Shown: positions 1 through 7,923 of the stretch, one piece after another
Layout: the number at the start of each line of letters is the position of its first letter
Position numbering within the stretch: the stretch's first letter is position 1
From: JAPLGD01 sp041302745
Lineage (GTDB): Bacteria > Bipolaricaulota > Bipolaricaulia > UBA7950 > UBA9294
DNA length: 17,129 nucleotides
Assembly: GCA_041302745.1 (NCBI GenBank)
Contig: JBFYQP010000058.1
Coordinates: 1 to 17,129 of the forward strand
Direction of reading: 5' to 3'
Notes under the pieces: model-generated
Told to the model about the DNA's origin: nothing
The model's database searches: none
What the model saw: the letters and a program-made list of their open reading frames with translations, nothing else
Program-made: the position numbers and the translations under genes

Positions 1-937
1 GGTCGTCGTAGACGTCGACGAAGCACGCATTCGTCGACTCGACCCCGGCGATGACGCCGAGGCGGGCGAACTCCGGAACGAGGTCGTCGCGGAGGAAGAG
101 GTTGTGGAGGACCATCGGCCGTAGCGCCAGCGCCTTCTCCCCGGCTGCGTCCAGCGCAGAGAGCGCGGTCTCCACCGCTGCGTCTCCGATCGCGTGAATC
201 GCCACCGGGAATCCTCGCTCAGCGGCGCCCCGGACGATCACCGCGAGCTCGGCGGTCGTGAACAGCGGTCGGTCTTCTCCGTACCAGAACGCGCCGGCGG
301 GGGACAGAAGCGGGCGAAGCGGGTCGCTGAACGAGATCGCGGCCCGTTCGTCGCCGCACGTGGATCGCTCGGCGAACACCTTCACGCCAGCGATCCGCAG
401 CCGCGGCGCGATCTCGGCGAACGGCTCGTAGTTGACGTACCACGGACCGAGGACGTTCCCGCACAGGTCGTTGTAGGCCAGGTACAGGCTCGTGCGGAGG
501 CGGATCTCCCCGCGCTCGGCGGCCGCGGTGAACATCGGCAGCTCGTCCGGTCGGACGAGCATCTCCGCCGCGGACGTGATTCCGCACGCGATCGCCTGCG
601 TCTGGGCCGCAGCGATAGACAGGCCTTCGTTCGAAGCATCGGCGAGAAGATGGGTGTGTGGGTCGATGAACCCCGGCAGAACCGTCTTTCCCTCAAGCTC
701 GATGACTTGTGTCTCGGATCCGGCGAGGGCGAGGATCTCTTGGTCCGTTCCGAGGGCCAGGATCCGCTCTCCGGCGATCGCGATCGCCTCGAACGCAACG
801 CTCGGGGAGGTCATGGGGATGATGGTGCCGCCGCACAGGATGAGCGTCGGCGCGGCAGCGACGCCGCGGGCCGCTGCACAGGATGCGGCGACAAGGGCGA
901 GCGCGAGAACGATCGCGAGGGCATGGGTTCTTCTCAT
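1..937 (-). CDS. Exported amidohydrolase (amidohydrolase 3 / YtcJ-like), partial
   Basis: The first 312 residues of a metal-dependent amidohydrolase are present; the C-terminus lies beyond the left window edge (the family is usually about 500-560 residues). Residues 1-20 form a signal peptide with a basic start (MRRTH) and a long Ala/Leu/Val stretch. It ends in VAASC, which could be a poor lipobox with Cys20 as the lipid anchor, so the protein is probably exported or membrane-anchored. The metal-binding FIDPHTH motif places His94 and His96, and GVKVFAE carries Lys186 at the usual carbamylated-lysine site. IHAIGD gives His248 and VLHN gives His278, both expected metal or substrate ligands. The family hydrolyses C-N bonds in amides and related compounds; the substrate here cannot be told. 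The ATG at 937 has no strong Shine-Dalgarno. The gene points away from the acyltransferase-like gene across a 223-bp divergent gap. Confidence 0.85.
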   Translation of the reverse strand, partial: MRRTHALAIVLALALVAASCAAARGVAAAPTLILCGGTIIPMTSPSVAFEAIAIAGERILALGTDQEILALAGSETQVIELEGKTVLPGFIDPHTHLLADASNEGLSIAAAQTQAIACGITSAAEMLVRPDELPMFTAAAERGEIRLRTSLYLAYNDLCGNVLGPWYVNYEPFAEIAPRLRIAGVKVFAERSTCGDERAAISFSDPLRPLLSPAGAFWYGEDRPLFTTAELAVIVRGAAERGFPVAIHAIGDAAVETALSALDAAGEKALALRPMVLHNLFLRDDLVPEFARLGVIAGVESTNACFVDVYDD

Positions 938-1104
938 GGCGTCTCGAAGAGAGTACTCGGTGCGACCCGATGGGGCGATGAATCCTCATTGGGCGCCACC
1001 TGTATCGAGCGCCGACTCGACCGCAGGGTTCGAGCGACCCATCCGCGGACCTCGTAGCGGTTTCGATCTAGGTCAATCAGGTTTCCCCATCGGGGCCTCC
1101 CGTC

Positions 1105-1110
1105 TAGAAT
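1105..1110 (+). promoter_or_regulatory. Candidate -10 element for the acyltransferase-like gene
   Basis: TAGAAT matches five of six bases of the sigma-70 -10 consensus and lies in the divergent gap 938-1160. No convincing -35 box sits 16-18 bases upstream. Transcription from about 1117 would place the ribosome-binding site at 1143 in the leader and support the GTG start at 1161. Nothing else recognisable is seen in this gap. Confidence 0.25.
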
Positions 1111-1142
1111 ATCGTTTGCCGGCATCGCGGGTCGACGCCGGC

Positions 1143-1149
1143 GGGGAGG
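1143..1149 (+). promoter_or_regulatory. Ribosome-binding site that decides the GTG start at 1161
   Basis: GGGGAGG lies 11 bases before the in-frame GTG at 1161. The open frame runs far upstream, to 492, but there it overlaps the divergent amidohydrolase gene and its signal peptide. No comparable Shine-Dalgarno precedes the upstream in-frame starts. Confidence 0.55.
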
Positions 1150-1160
1150 CGAGTCAGGCC

Positions 1161-2099
1161 GTGCGAACCCTTCGAGAGGCGACGACGGAGCTGCGCAGGG
1201 CGTTTGCCGACGGCGGAATCGAGCCGCTCTACAGGGCGCACTTGGTCGAACTGAAGCGGTGCCTCCCGTACTCCGTCCTGTACCGCTTGGCCGATCTCTT
1301 CCTCCCGATCTCGCCTCTGCTTGCGATGGCCCAGGACGCCGACGACCTGATCGAACGGCTTGGGACGCCCGACGCGTGCAGGACGCTCCTCGCGCGTCCG
1401 CCGATCCCATGGCAAGCCGTGTGGTCGGATACGACACGAAGCTTGATGCGCACGTCGCCGATCATCACCTACGGCCGGCACGGGTCGCTCCTCACTCCTC
1501 CGCTCCTCGCGGCGGCCGTCGATCGCCCGGATGTGACGATGGTCACGGCGAGCTACATCACGAAGCTCGGGCCGAACATCGCGCGAACCATGTTCCCCGT
1601 CTACGTTACGACGCCGCTCACCGCGAGGACGTCCGGACGGAAGGGGCTCCTCCCGCGTGCCGTCGGCTGGCTGGCTTACAAGCTCGATCCACCGCCGCCC
1701 CGCGATGTCGCGCGGACGGCGAACGAATCCACGCTGCGCCGAGCCGCCGACCACGTCCGCGGCGGAGGTCTGCTCGCGATCGCTCCGGATTCCAGGGATC
1801 CTCGGCAGCCTTGGCGTCCCGGGCTCGGAGTCCTCGTCGCCATGCTCGCGACGGAGCCCGGCGCACGGCCCTGCTACCTCGTCCCGTGGCGGATCTGGGG
1901 AGCCTCGATCACCGGGATCTTCCACCTCCTGTCACGGAATCCGCTTCTCCGAGCCCTTGGGCGGTTCCGCTTCCGGCATCCCGTGCGCGTCGAGTTCGGC
2001 GAGCCGAGGGCGCTTCAGGCGATCGTGGCGGAAGTCGGGCTCGATCCGGCGAAGATCACCGCGTATCTTGAGACCCACTACAAGGGGCTCGGGTACTGA
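1161..2099 (+). CDS. Lysophospholipid acyltransferase-like protein with degenerate active-site motifs
   Basis: A 312-residue protein, if the GTG at 1161 is used. The central part resembles the PlsC/LPLAT fold. IITYGRHGSLLTPPLLAA (about residues 101-118) occupies the place of the usual NHxxxxD block, and LLAIAPDSRDP (204-214) the place of the PEGTR block, followed by PWRPGLG like the family's F..G segment. His107 is kept, but the partner Asp of HxxxxD is Thr112, and PEGTR reads PDSRD. The family transfers acyl chains to lysophospholipids or lipid A precursors at the membrane. Whether this member is catalytic is doubtful on these substitutions. There is no clear transmembrane helix. The next gene follows after 26 bases, suggesting one transcript. 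The family call is from motif resemblance only; another alpha/beta enzyme is possible. Confidence 0.55.
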   Translation: MRTLREATTELRRAFADGGIEPLYRAHLVELKRCLPYSVLYRLADLFLPISPLLAMAQDADDLIERLGTPDACRTLLARPPIPWQAVWSDTTRSLMRTSPIITYGRHGSLLTPPLLAAAVDRPDVTMVTASYITKLGPNIARTMFPVYVTTPLTARTSGRKGLLPRAVGWLAYKLDPPPPRDVARTANESTLRRAADHVRGGGLLAIAPDSRDPRQPWRPGLGVLVAMLATEPGARPCYLVPWRIWGASITGIFHLLSRNPLLRALGRFRFRHPVRVEFGEPRALQAIVAEVGLDPAKITAYLETHYKGLGY

Positions 2100-2125
2100 C
2101 GCGAATCGAGAGGAGGTTCCCTTCC

Positions 2126-3094
2126 GTGGAGCGATTGCCGTTCGATGCATTGGCTTGCGAGGCTCTTCGTCGCTACCCCGTGGACGTGCGGTCGATCGAG
2201 TTCCTTCGGCACGGCGACGCTGTGACCTACAAGGTGACGGGGCGCGGCCGGGGCGTGTACTTGCTCCGACTTCACGTCCCCGTGACGGCGGCCATGGGCG
2301 GACACGGAGCCGATCCGGTCGCCGTGCAATCGGAGCTCGACTGGCTCGAGGCACTCGCGAACGACACTCCGCTCGTCCTCCCGCGGCCGGTCCGAAACCG
2401 TGAAGGGCAGCTCGTCTCGAGGATCCACGAGCGCGCGGACGCTGCCGACGTGAACGCGACCCTCCTCCGTTGGGTGGACGGCGAGCCCTACCGCCGGGAG
2501 CTCGAGACCCAAGAGACGGCGGGCGAGATCGGCAGCGTCCTTGCCACGCTTCACAACCACGCGAGCTCGTGGGCACCCCCGTCCGGGTTCCGGCGTCCGC
2601 GGCGCGACGCCGACTACTTCCGAGGAGTTCTTGCGGCGCTCGAGCCCGCGGTCGACGAAGGGCGCATTCCGCGGGCCCACTACGATGAGCTGGCCACGTC
2701 GGTGGATGCGCTCACAGAGTCCCTCGGCGCTGCGCCCTTTGTCCTGCACGCCGACGCGCACAAGGGGAACATGCTCTTGGACGGTGGGAGAATCCGCTTG
2801 ATCGACTTCTCGTTCTGCGCCTTGGCCGACCCGCTCTTCGATCTGGGCATTGCCCTCGGCGACATGAATGACGCGCTTCACGGATCGTGCCTTGACGGGT
2901 ATCGTGCTGTCCGCTCGCTTCCGGACGGGTTTCGTCGGCGGATTGAGGGACTGTTCCTCGGGAGCATGGTCGGCGCCTTCTCGTTCTGGGCGGCGAACCC
3001 CAAGGCCGGGGATCTCCTTGCCAGGCACGTTCCACGCATCGTCGAGCGGTGCGCGGTGCCGTGGAACCGCGGCGAGAGCTTCTGGAAGCTGTAG
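2126..3094 (+). CDS. APH/choline-kinase-type phosphotransferase
   Basis: A 322-residue protein kinase-like phosphotransferase. The catalytic loop reads LHADAHKGN (His208, Asp210 the likely base, Asn215), followed by LIDFSF with Asp227 as the Mg-ATP ligand and then the family's typical DPLFDLG. The family phosphorylates hydroxyl groups of small molecules such as aminoglycosides, homoserine, choline or sugars, or acts in fructosamine repair. The substrate cannot be inferred, and the N-lobe (residues 20-130) is poorly conserved, as is normal. The GTG start is fixed by AGGAGG at 2111-2116, nine bases upstream. It follows the acyltransferase-like gene by 26 bases and precedes the glycosylase gene by 74, so the three are probably cotranscribed. 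Calling it an antibiotic-resistance gene would not be justified. Confidence 0.85.
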   Translation: MERLPFDALACEALRRYPVDVRSIEFLRHGDAVTYKVTGRGRGVYLLRLHVPVTAAMGGHGADPVAVQSELDWLEALANDTPLVLPRPVRNREGQLVSRIHERADAADVNATLLRWVDGEPYRRELETQETAGEIGSVLATLHNHASSWAPPSGFRRPRRDADYFRGVLAALEPAVDEGRIPRAHYDELATSVDALTESLGAAPFVLHADAHKGNMLLDGGRIRLIDFSFCALADPLFDLGIALGDMNDALHGSCLDGYRAVRSLPDGFRRRIEGLFLGSMVGAFSFWAANPKAGDLLARHVPRIVERCAVPWNRGESFWKL

Positions 3095-3148
3095 CGGGCA
3101 GGCGAGCGTGGACGTCCGCCCCCTAGCCCCGTACCCTCTTCGCCCGCC

Positions 3149-3154
3149 AGGAGG
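3149..3154 (+). promoter_or_regulatory. Ribosome-binding site with unusually long spacing
   Basis: AGGAGG lies 14 bases before the ATG at 3169, longer than the 4-10 bases typical of this window. The codons between them in frame contain no ATG, GTG or TTG, so there is no better start. The ATG therefore stands and translation may be weak. Confidence 0.5.
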
Positions 3155-3168
3155 ATCGCGTCACAACC

Positions 3169-4455
3169 ATGTCGAAAGCGCTGCTTCCCCCACCGTCGGT
3201 CGTCCTCGACCCGTCGCACGCGCGTCGGTTCCTCCTCCTCCACCAGCGGCTGCTCCCGCCGCGGCGCCTTGCCGGGACATCCGGAGTGCTCGGGCTTTTC
3301 GAGCACATCGGCTGCATCCAGTACGATCCGATCGACATCGTCGGGAGGAATCCGGACCTCGTCCTGCAGTCCCGCATCCGCCGGTATCGGCCCACGCTTC
3401 TCGATCGGCTCATGCACAAGGAGCATCGGGTCTACGTTGGGTGGGACAAGATGTCGGCCCTCGTTCTCCGCGAGACTTGGCCGTTGTTTGCGCGGCACCG
3501 CGCGCTGATGGTGAAGCAGCACGGCGCTCCGGAGGCGCAGGCGATGAAGGTGGCGCCCTTCATCCTCGATGAGATCCGCCGGCGCGGGCCGCTCTCGTCC
3601 CTCGACATCGAGCACGCGGAGAAGGTCGACTGGTGGTGGGGGCGCCCGACCCGCCTTGTCCACGCATCGCTCGAGATTCTCTCGTCGATGGGCATCGTTC
3701 TTCCGCACCACCGCGTGCGCAGCGTTCGCTACTTCGACCTCGCCGAGCGGATCCTCCCCGCGGAGATCCTGAACGCGCCGGATCCTCACCCAGACCAGGA
3801 AGCATATGAGGACTGGCATGTGCTGCGTCGCATTGGCAGCCTCGGCCTCTCGCCGTCGAACGGCGCCCCCGAGTACTGGTGGGGGATCATGGGCGTCAAA
3901 GGAGTCGAGGCGAGGGCCAAGGTGCTCGCGCGCCTCGCCGAGCGTGGCGAGGCCGCTGCGGTGGCGGTCGAAGGAGTCCCGAAGCGGACCTTTTTTGTGC
4001 GCGCGGTCGACGTCCCGACCCTCGAGGCGGCGGAGGAGGCCGACGCCGGACCGTCGGAGGCCTCGTTCCTCGCGCCGCTCGACAACGTCACGTGGGATCG
4101 CGAGCTTCTTCGGCAGGTCTTCGGATTCGACTACTGCTGGGAGATCTACAAGCCGAAGGAGAAGCGCACCTACGGCTACTACGTTCTTCCCGTGCTCTAC
4201 GGCGAGCGGTTCGTCGCCCGCACCGAGCCGGCGTTCGACAAGAAGGCGCGCGTCCTCTCGATCAACGGCTGGTGGTGGGAGCCGGGCGTCCGCCCGGATG
4301 AAGAGATGACGGGCGCCCTTCGCGCCGCGGTGTCGGAGTTCGCTGCCTACCTCGGCGCGGCGGAGGTCCGTCTCGGCGGCTCGGTTGCGTCGAGTCGCAC
4401 GCTGCGCCGCACTCTTGGAATCTCCCTAGGCAAGCGGGCGCCGGCGGCGCGCTAG
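3169..4455 (+). CDS. ycaQ: YcaQ/AlkX-type DNA glycosylase (HTH_42 winged-helix family)
   Basis: A 428-residue protein of the winged-helix HTH_42 family, whose studied members (Streptomyces AlkZ, E. coli YcaQ/AlkX) remove alkylated bases and unhook DNA interstrand crosslinks. The N-terminus carries the typical HARRFLLLHQRL helix (about 17-29) and the catalytic-site segment GCIQYDPIDIVGRNPDL (49-65). Gln51-x-Asp53 is the QxD form seen in YcaQ/AlkX rather than the QxQ of AlkZ. Other family-like blocks are KEHRVYVGWDK (about 84-94) and the C-terminal FLAPLDNVTWDRELL and LSINGWWWEPGV segments. Length fits the family (about 380-420). It acts in the cytoplasm on DNA. It is the last gene of the plus run, and its TAG overlaps the stop of the opposing gene. 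Whether it resolves crosslinks here is inference from the family. Confidence 0.85.
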   Translation: MSKALLPPPSVVLDPSHARRFLLLHQRLLPPRRLAGTSGVLGLFEHIGCIQYDPIDIVGRNPDLVLQSRIRRYRPTLLDRLMHKEHRVYVGWDKMSALVLRETWPLFARHRALMVKQHGAPEAQAMKVAPFILDEIRRRGPLSSLDIEHAEKVDWWWGRPTRLVHASLEILSSMGIVLPHHRVRSVRYFDLAERILPAEILNAPDPHPDQEAYEDWHVLRRIGSLGLSPSNGAPEYWWGIMGVKGVEARAKVLARLAERGEAAAVAVEGVPKRTFFVRAVDVPTLEAAEEADAGPSEASFLAPLDNVTWDRELLRQVFGFDYCWEIYKPKEKRTYGYYVLPVLYGERFVARTEPAFDKKARVLSINGWWWEPGVRPDEEMTGALRAAVSEFAAYLGAAEVRLGGSVASSRTLRRTLGISLGKRAPAAR

Positions 4456-4958
4456 ATCTCGCGGCTGTCGTACGCCCAGTGAAGGAGCGCCTGCCGCTGC
4501 CGAGGCCGGCAGTCGAGGTCGCCGGGCATGCAGCCGCTTCGGATCTGAGCGACATGGCGCGCCATCGCCTTCCAGCGACGGATCTGGCGCTCGTCGTCCG
4601 GGCCGCGCCGCCCCAGGTAGTAGCGGCAGTACCACTGAAACCAGCCGCGCGGGTCGTCGTCGTGGATCCAGCCCTTCTCGCGCCACACGGAGAGCGGCTG
4701 CGAGGCGTTGACGCCGAAGTAGTTCAGGGCGGGGTCGTGGCACTTCGGGCACAGCTTCGCGTTGGCGAACCACTCGGTTGGGAACTCGCCGCGGCAGTCG
4801 GTCATATACCTGCCACCGAACACGCCAAGCTCGAGCATCTCCCTGGGCGTCAGCTCCGGGTGGAACCCAGGCGCGAAGTGCGCGCCCTCGGGCTCCGTGA
4901 GAACGTAGCGGTAGCCGTGCTGCATCACGTCGTGGACGACCACCGTCTTCGGTTGCAC
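4452..4958 (-). CDS. Conserved-looking Cys-rich protein of unknown function
   Basis: A 168-residue soluble protein. It contains the block LTPREMLELGVFGGRYMTDC (36-55), EFPTEWF (58-64), a CPKC pair (Cys70, Cys73), and WFQWYCRYYLGRR (106-118), followed by a basic helical C-terminus. Cys55, Cys70, Cys73, Cys111, Cys143 and Cys150 could bind metal. I recall similar PxEMLxLGVFGG proteins annotated only as hypothetical, in bacteria and some eukaryotes; their function is unknown to me. The GTG at 4958 gives the full open frame, but it has no Shine-Dalgarno. An ATG twelve codons in, at 4925, is an alternative and also lacks one. It is tail to tail with the glycosylase gene, both stops sharing CTAG at 4452-4455, and divergent from the nitroreductase gene. 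Confidence 0.7.
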   Translation of the reverse strand: MQPKTVVVHDVMQHGYRYVLTEPEGAHFAPGFHPELTPREMLELGVFGGRYMTDCRGEFPTEWFANAKLCPKCHDPALNYFGVNASQPLSVWREKGWIHDDDPRGWFQWYCRYYLGRRGPDDERQIRRWKAMARHVAQIRSGCMPGDLDCRPRQRQALLHWAYDSREI

Positions 4959-4964
4959 GAAAGG

Positions 4965-4993
4965 AGCGTAGCCGGCGCGCCGTCCGTGGCCAA
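4965..4993 (-). promoter_or_regulatory. Candidate promoter for a leaderless transcript of the Cys-rich protein
   Basis: Read on the minus strand: TTGGCC (4993-4988), a 17-base spacer, TACGCT (4970-4965), then six bases to the GTG at 4958. This geometry would start the RNA at or next to the start codon, which would explain the missing Shine-Dalgarno. Both boxes match the consensus only moderately. Confidence 0.25.
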
Positions 4994-5045
4994 GCTCCGT
5001 GGACCCGTGATGCGTGAGTGAACGATTCGGACACGTTGGGAGACA

Positions 5046-5051
5046 TACAAT
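5046..5051 (+). promoter_or_regulatory. Candidate -10 element for the nitroreductase gene
   Basis: TACAAT matches five of six -10 bases and lies 23 bases before the ATG at 5075. No good -35 is seen. Transcription from about 5057 would exclude the more upstream in-frame start at 5018. Confidence 0.4.
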
Positions 5052-5074
5052 GGAACGGACCCAAAGGAGAACGA

Positions 5075-5827
5075 ATGGACAAGAACCGCCGGTACCTGAG
5101 GAATCCGTCTCGGGAAGAGCTTGGGGCGCACACGTCGGATCAGCGGAAGGGGATCACCCCGCCGCCGTTCGAGAAGCCTGCGGCGCCCGGCGCCAAGCGG
5201 ATCCCCCTTGTCCCTGCAGATCGGATGGAGCTTGGTCGCATGCCTTTGGTGGACGCAATCCGCGATCGGGAGAGCCGGCGCGAGTTCGCCGACGAGGCGC
5301 TCTCCCTCGAGGAGTTGTCGTTCCTTCTCTGGGCGACGCAGGGGATTCGCCGCGTCAGCCCGAAGGGAACCTGGGCGATGCGCAACGTCCCGTCGGGCGG
5401 CTGCCGCCACCCGTTCGAGACCTACCTCCGCGTCCGCAGGGTCACCTCGCTGGCGCCGGGTCTGTACCGCTACCTCCCCGTCGAGCACGCGCTCGTCGCC
5501 GTGGACGCGCCGGGAGCGAAGCCTGAGGCGAGCCTCGCCGAAGTCTGCTACGGCCAGGAGTTCGTCGACACCGCGGCCGTCGCCTTCGTGTGGACGGCGA
5601 TCCCGTATCGGACCGAGTGGCGCTACGGCCCCGACTCGCTCAAGGACATCCTTCTGAGCTGCGGGCATATCTGCCAGAATCTGTACCTCGCGTGCGAATC
5701 CATCGGCGCGGGGACCTGCGCCATCGTCGCCTACGATCAAGACGAGCTCGACCGCTTCCTCGGCGTCGACGGAGAGGATGAGATCTCGCTCTACGTCGCG
5801 CCCGTGGGGAAGATCGCTCGGACGTAG
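5075..5827 (+). CDS. SagB-type nitroreductase-like FMN oxidoreductase
   Basis: A 250-residue flavoenzyme of the SagB/ThcOx nitroreductase group. The FMN-binding motif RESRREF (65-71) follows MPLVDAI, then LSLEELSFLLWATQGI (76-91). The PSGGCRHPFETYL block (106-118) matches the usual PSaGalyPlE segment, and GAGTCAIVAYDQDELDRFLG with VAPVGK near the end are typical C-terminal features. The length suits a stand-alone SagB-type enzyme. Family members oxidise azolines in peptide natural products, but many stand-alone bacterial members have no known substrate, and no precursor peptide or cyclodehydratase is present here. The ATG at 5075 is preceded by AGGAGA (5065-5070) and a likely -10 box. The upstream start at 5018 lies before that box and is rejected. 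The S9 peptidase gene follows after 86 bases. Confidence 0.85.
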   Translation: MDKNRRYLRNPSREELGAHTSDQRKGITPPPFEKPAAPGAKRIPLVPADRMELGRMPLVDAIRDRESRREFADEALSLEELSFLLWATQGIRRVSPKGTWAMRNVPSGGCRHPFETYLRVRRVTSLAPGLYRYLPVEHALVAVDAPGAKPEASLAEVCYGQEFVDTAAVAFVWTAIPYRTEWRYGPDSLKDILLSCGHICQNLYLACESIGAGTCAIVAYDQDELDRFLGVDGEDEISLYVAPVGKIART

Positions 5828-5913
5828 GCCGCGGCGCGCCCGCCTCCTCTGGATGGCCAGAGCAGGTCGCGGATAGACTCCGCCTATGAGCCATCCGGCT
5901 CCTAGGAGGCGCG

Positions 5914-7857
5914 ATGAAGCCCGTCGAGATTCAGGACCTCTTGACCTATCGTTTCCTCTCGTCGGTCGAGTTCTCTCCGGCCGGCGAGCGGGCTGCGTTC
6001 GTCGTCAAACGAGCGAACGTCGAGAAGAACGAGTACTTCTCCGACCTGTACCTGGTGGAGCTCTCGAGCCGCGAGGTGCGAAAGCTCACGGGAAGCGGGA
6101 AGGACGGCGAGTTCGCGTGGGACGCTGACGGCAGCACCCTCTTCTTCCTCTCCAAGCGGGTAGAGCTGGAGGACAAGGCCGCTCTCTTCCGCATTCGGAT
6201 CGACGGCGGAGAGGCCGAGCAGGTCGCGGTGCTCCCGCACAAGGCGGAGAGCCTTCGCGCCCTCGGGGGCGGGCGATTCCTCTACACGGCCCGGGTGCCG
6301 CAGCGCGACGAGCCGAAGCGGGACGACGCCAAGGATTACGAGGTTCTCGAGGAGATCCCGTTCTGGATGAACGGGACCGGGTTCACGAGCCGGCGGCGCA
6401 AGCACCTCTTCGTCTTCGACGCCGCCGCGGGGACGTCCGTCGACCTCATCGAGCCCGATCTCGAGGTGGAGTCGTTCGACGTGCGCGGCGAGCGGGCGGT
6501 GACCCTGGGACGCCGATTCGCCGGCGTCGCGCCGACGTACCGCGAGCTGTGGCTCGTGAGCTCGGACGGAGCCGGAAAGAGGCAGATTCCGCTTGGGGAG
6601 CTGCGCTGTGACGACGTGCGCTTCCTCGATGAGCGGAGGCTCGTCGTCACCGGATCGACCGGCGTTCCGTACGGCCTCGGGCAGAACCGCGAACTCCACG
6701 CTGTGGACCTGGAATCCGGCCGGATCACCCCGCTGACCCCGGACTGGGACCGCTCGGTCGGCAACTCCGTCGGCGGCGACTGCCGGCATGGGGCGGGTCC
6801 GACGGTGCGCGTCGACGGAGACTCGGTCTACGTCTCGGCGACCGAGAGAGACCATGGCGTACTCCTCAGACTGTCCAAGCGGGGCAAGGTTGAAGCGGTC
6901 GTCGCCTCGCCGGGGTCGATCGACGCGTACGACGTGCGCGCCGGCGTCGTGCTCGCCGTCGAGCTTCGTCCCGGCAAGCTCCAGGAGCTCTACCTGTATG
7001 AGGGGAAGAAGTCCGCGTGCCTCACGTCGTTGAACGAAGAGGGCCTTCGCGACCGCGCGATCTCCGAGGCGGTGCCGTTTGTCGCGACGTCTCCCGACGG
7101 AACCCAGATCGACGCGTGGCTCTTCCCACCGGTCGGCGTCGCTTCGTCGGCCAAGGTGCCCGCGATTCTCTCCATCCACGGCGGGCCCCGCACCGCGTCG
7201 AGCGACATCTTCTTTCACGAAATCCAGGTGCTCGCCGGCAAGGGGTACGCGGTGGTCGTCTCGAATCCGCGCGGATCGTCCGGGCAAGGCAACGCGTTCG
7301 CCGACATCCGAGGCAAGTACGGGTCGATCGACTACGACGACCTCATGGCGGTCGTCGACCAGGCGACGGCGCGCTTCCCCTACGTCGATCGAGAGCGCCT
7401 CGGCGTCATGGGTGGGTCGTACGGCGGGTTCATGACCAACTGGATCATCGGCCACACCGACCGCTTCCGCGCGGCGGTGTCGGAGCGGTCGATCTCGAAC
7501 TGGATCCAGAAGTTCTGCTCGACCGACATCGGCTACTACTTCAACCACGACCAGATCGGAGCCACGCCGTGGGACGACGGCGGCGAGAAGCTGTGGCGGC
7601 ACTCGCCGTTGCGCTACGCGGACCGCGCCAAGACGCCGACTTTGTTCATCCACTCCGAGCAGGACTATCGCTGCACCCTTCCGGAGGGGATTCAGATGTT
7701 CACGGCCCTCCGCTACCACGGCGTCGAGACGCGGCTCGTGATGTTCCGCGAGGAGAACCATGAGCTGTCGCGGAGTGGCAAGCCGAAGCACCGTATCCGC
7801 CGCTTGGAAGAGATCCTCGCCTGGCTCGAGCGGCACCTGAAGTCGGCTGCAGCGTAG
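5914..7857 (+). CDS. S9-family serine peptidase (acylaminoacyl-peptidase / prolyl oligopeptidase-like)
   Basis: A 647-residue serine peptidase with no signal peptide, so probably cytoplasmic. Residues 1 to about 390 form a beta-propeller with repeated strand-rich blades (for example FSPAGERAAFVVKR and FAWDADGSTLFFLSKR). Residues about 400-645 form the alpha/beta-hydrolase domain. The triad is visible: Ser502 in GGSYGGFM, Asp584 in SEQDYRC, and His616 in EENHELS. The segment SIHGGPRTASSD provides the oxyanion-hole HGGP. Family enzymes cleave short peptides or remove acylated N-terminal residues, and the propeller limits access to small substrates. Length is normal for the acylaminoacyl-peptidase branch (about 600-680). 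AGGAGG at 5904-5909 lies four bases before the ATG. It sits between the nitroreductase gene and an exported hydrolase gene, all on the plus strand. Confidence 0.92.
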   Translation: MKPVEIQDLLTYRFLSSVEFSPAGERAAFVVKRANVEKNEYFSDLYLVELSSREVRKLTGSGKDGEFAWDADGSTLFFLSKRVELEDKAALFRIRIDGGEAEQVAVLPHKAESLRALGGGRFLYTARVPQRDEPKRDDAKDYEVLEEIPFWMNGTGFTSRRRKHLFVFDAAAGTSVDLIEPDLEVESFDVRGERAVTLGRRFAGVAPTYRELWLVSSDGAGKRQIPLGELRCDDVRFLDERRLVVTGSTGVPYGLGQNRELHAVDLESGRITPLTPDWDRSVGNSVGGDCRHGAGPTVRVDGDSVYVSATERDHGVLLRLSKRGKVEAVVASPGSIDAYDVRAGVVLAVELRPGKLQELYLYEGKKSACLTSLNEEGLRDRAISEAVPFVATSPDGTQIDAWLFPPVGVASSAKVPAILSIHGGPRTASSDIFFHEIQVLAGKGYAVVVSNPRGSSGQGNAFADIRGKYGSIDYDDLMAVVDQATARFPYVDRERLGVMGGSYGGFMTNWIIGHTDRFRAAVSERSISNWIQKFCSTDIGYYFNHDQIGATPWDDGGEKLWRHSPLRYADRAKTPTLFIHSEQDYRCTLPEGIQMFTALRYHGVETRLVMFREENHELSRSGKPKHRIRRLEEILAWLERHLKSAAA

Positions 7858-7861
7858 CCTG

Positions 7862-7890
7862 TTGGTCCGCGCCGCGCTCGGGTCTATGCT
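7862..7890 (+). promoter_or_regulatory. Candidate sigma-70 promoter for the exported hydrolase
   Basis: TTGGTC (7862-7867), a 17-base spacer and TATGCT (7885-7890) lie right after the peptidase stop. Box matches are moderate (three and four of six), but spacing is ideal and the RNA would start about 15 bases before the ribosome-binding site. It could make the hydrolase independent of the upstream genes. Confidence 0.35.
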
Positions 7891-7923
7891 GCAGACGGCG
7901 GCCGAGCCTGGCAGGAGGGGACG

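Noticed and set aside
492..1160. Upstream extension of the acyltransferase-like frame
   Set aside because: It would run through the divergent amidohydrolase gene and its signal peptide. The encoded residues show no domain, and the GTG at 1161 has the ribosome-binding site.
2126..3094. Aminoglycoside-resistance gene
   Set aside because: The APH fold is shared by many metabolic kinases; nothing in the sequence or neighbourhood points to antibiotic modification.
5018..5074. Earlier start for the nitroreductase
   Set aside because: It lies upstream of the likely -10 box TACAAT and lacks a Shine-Dalgarno, whereas the ATG at 5075 has AGGAGA.
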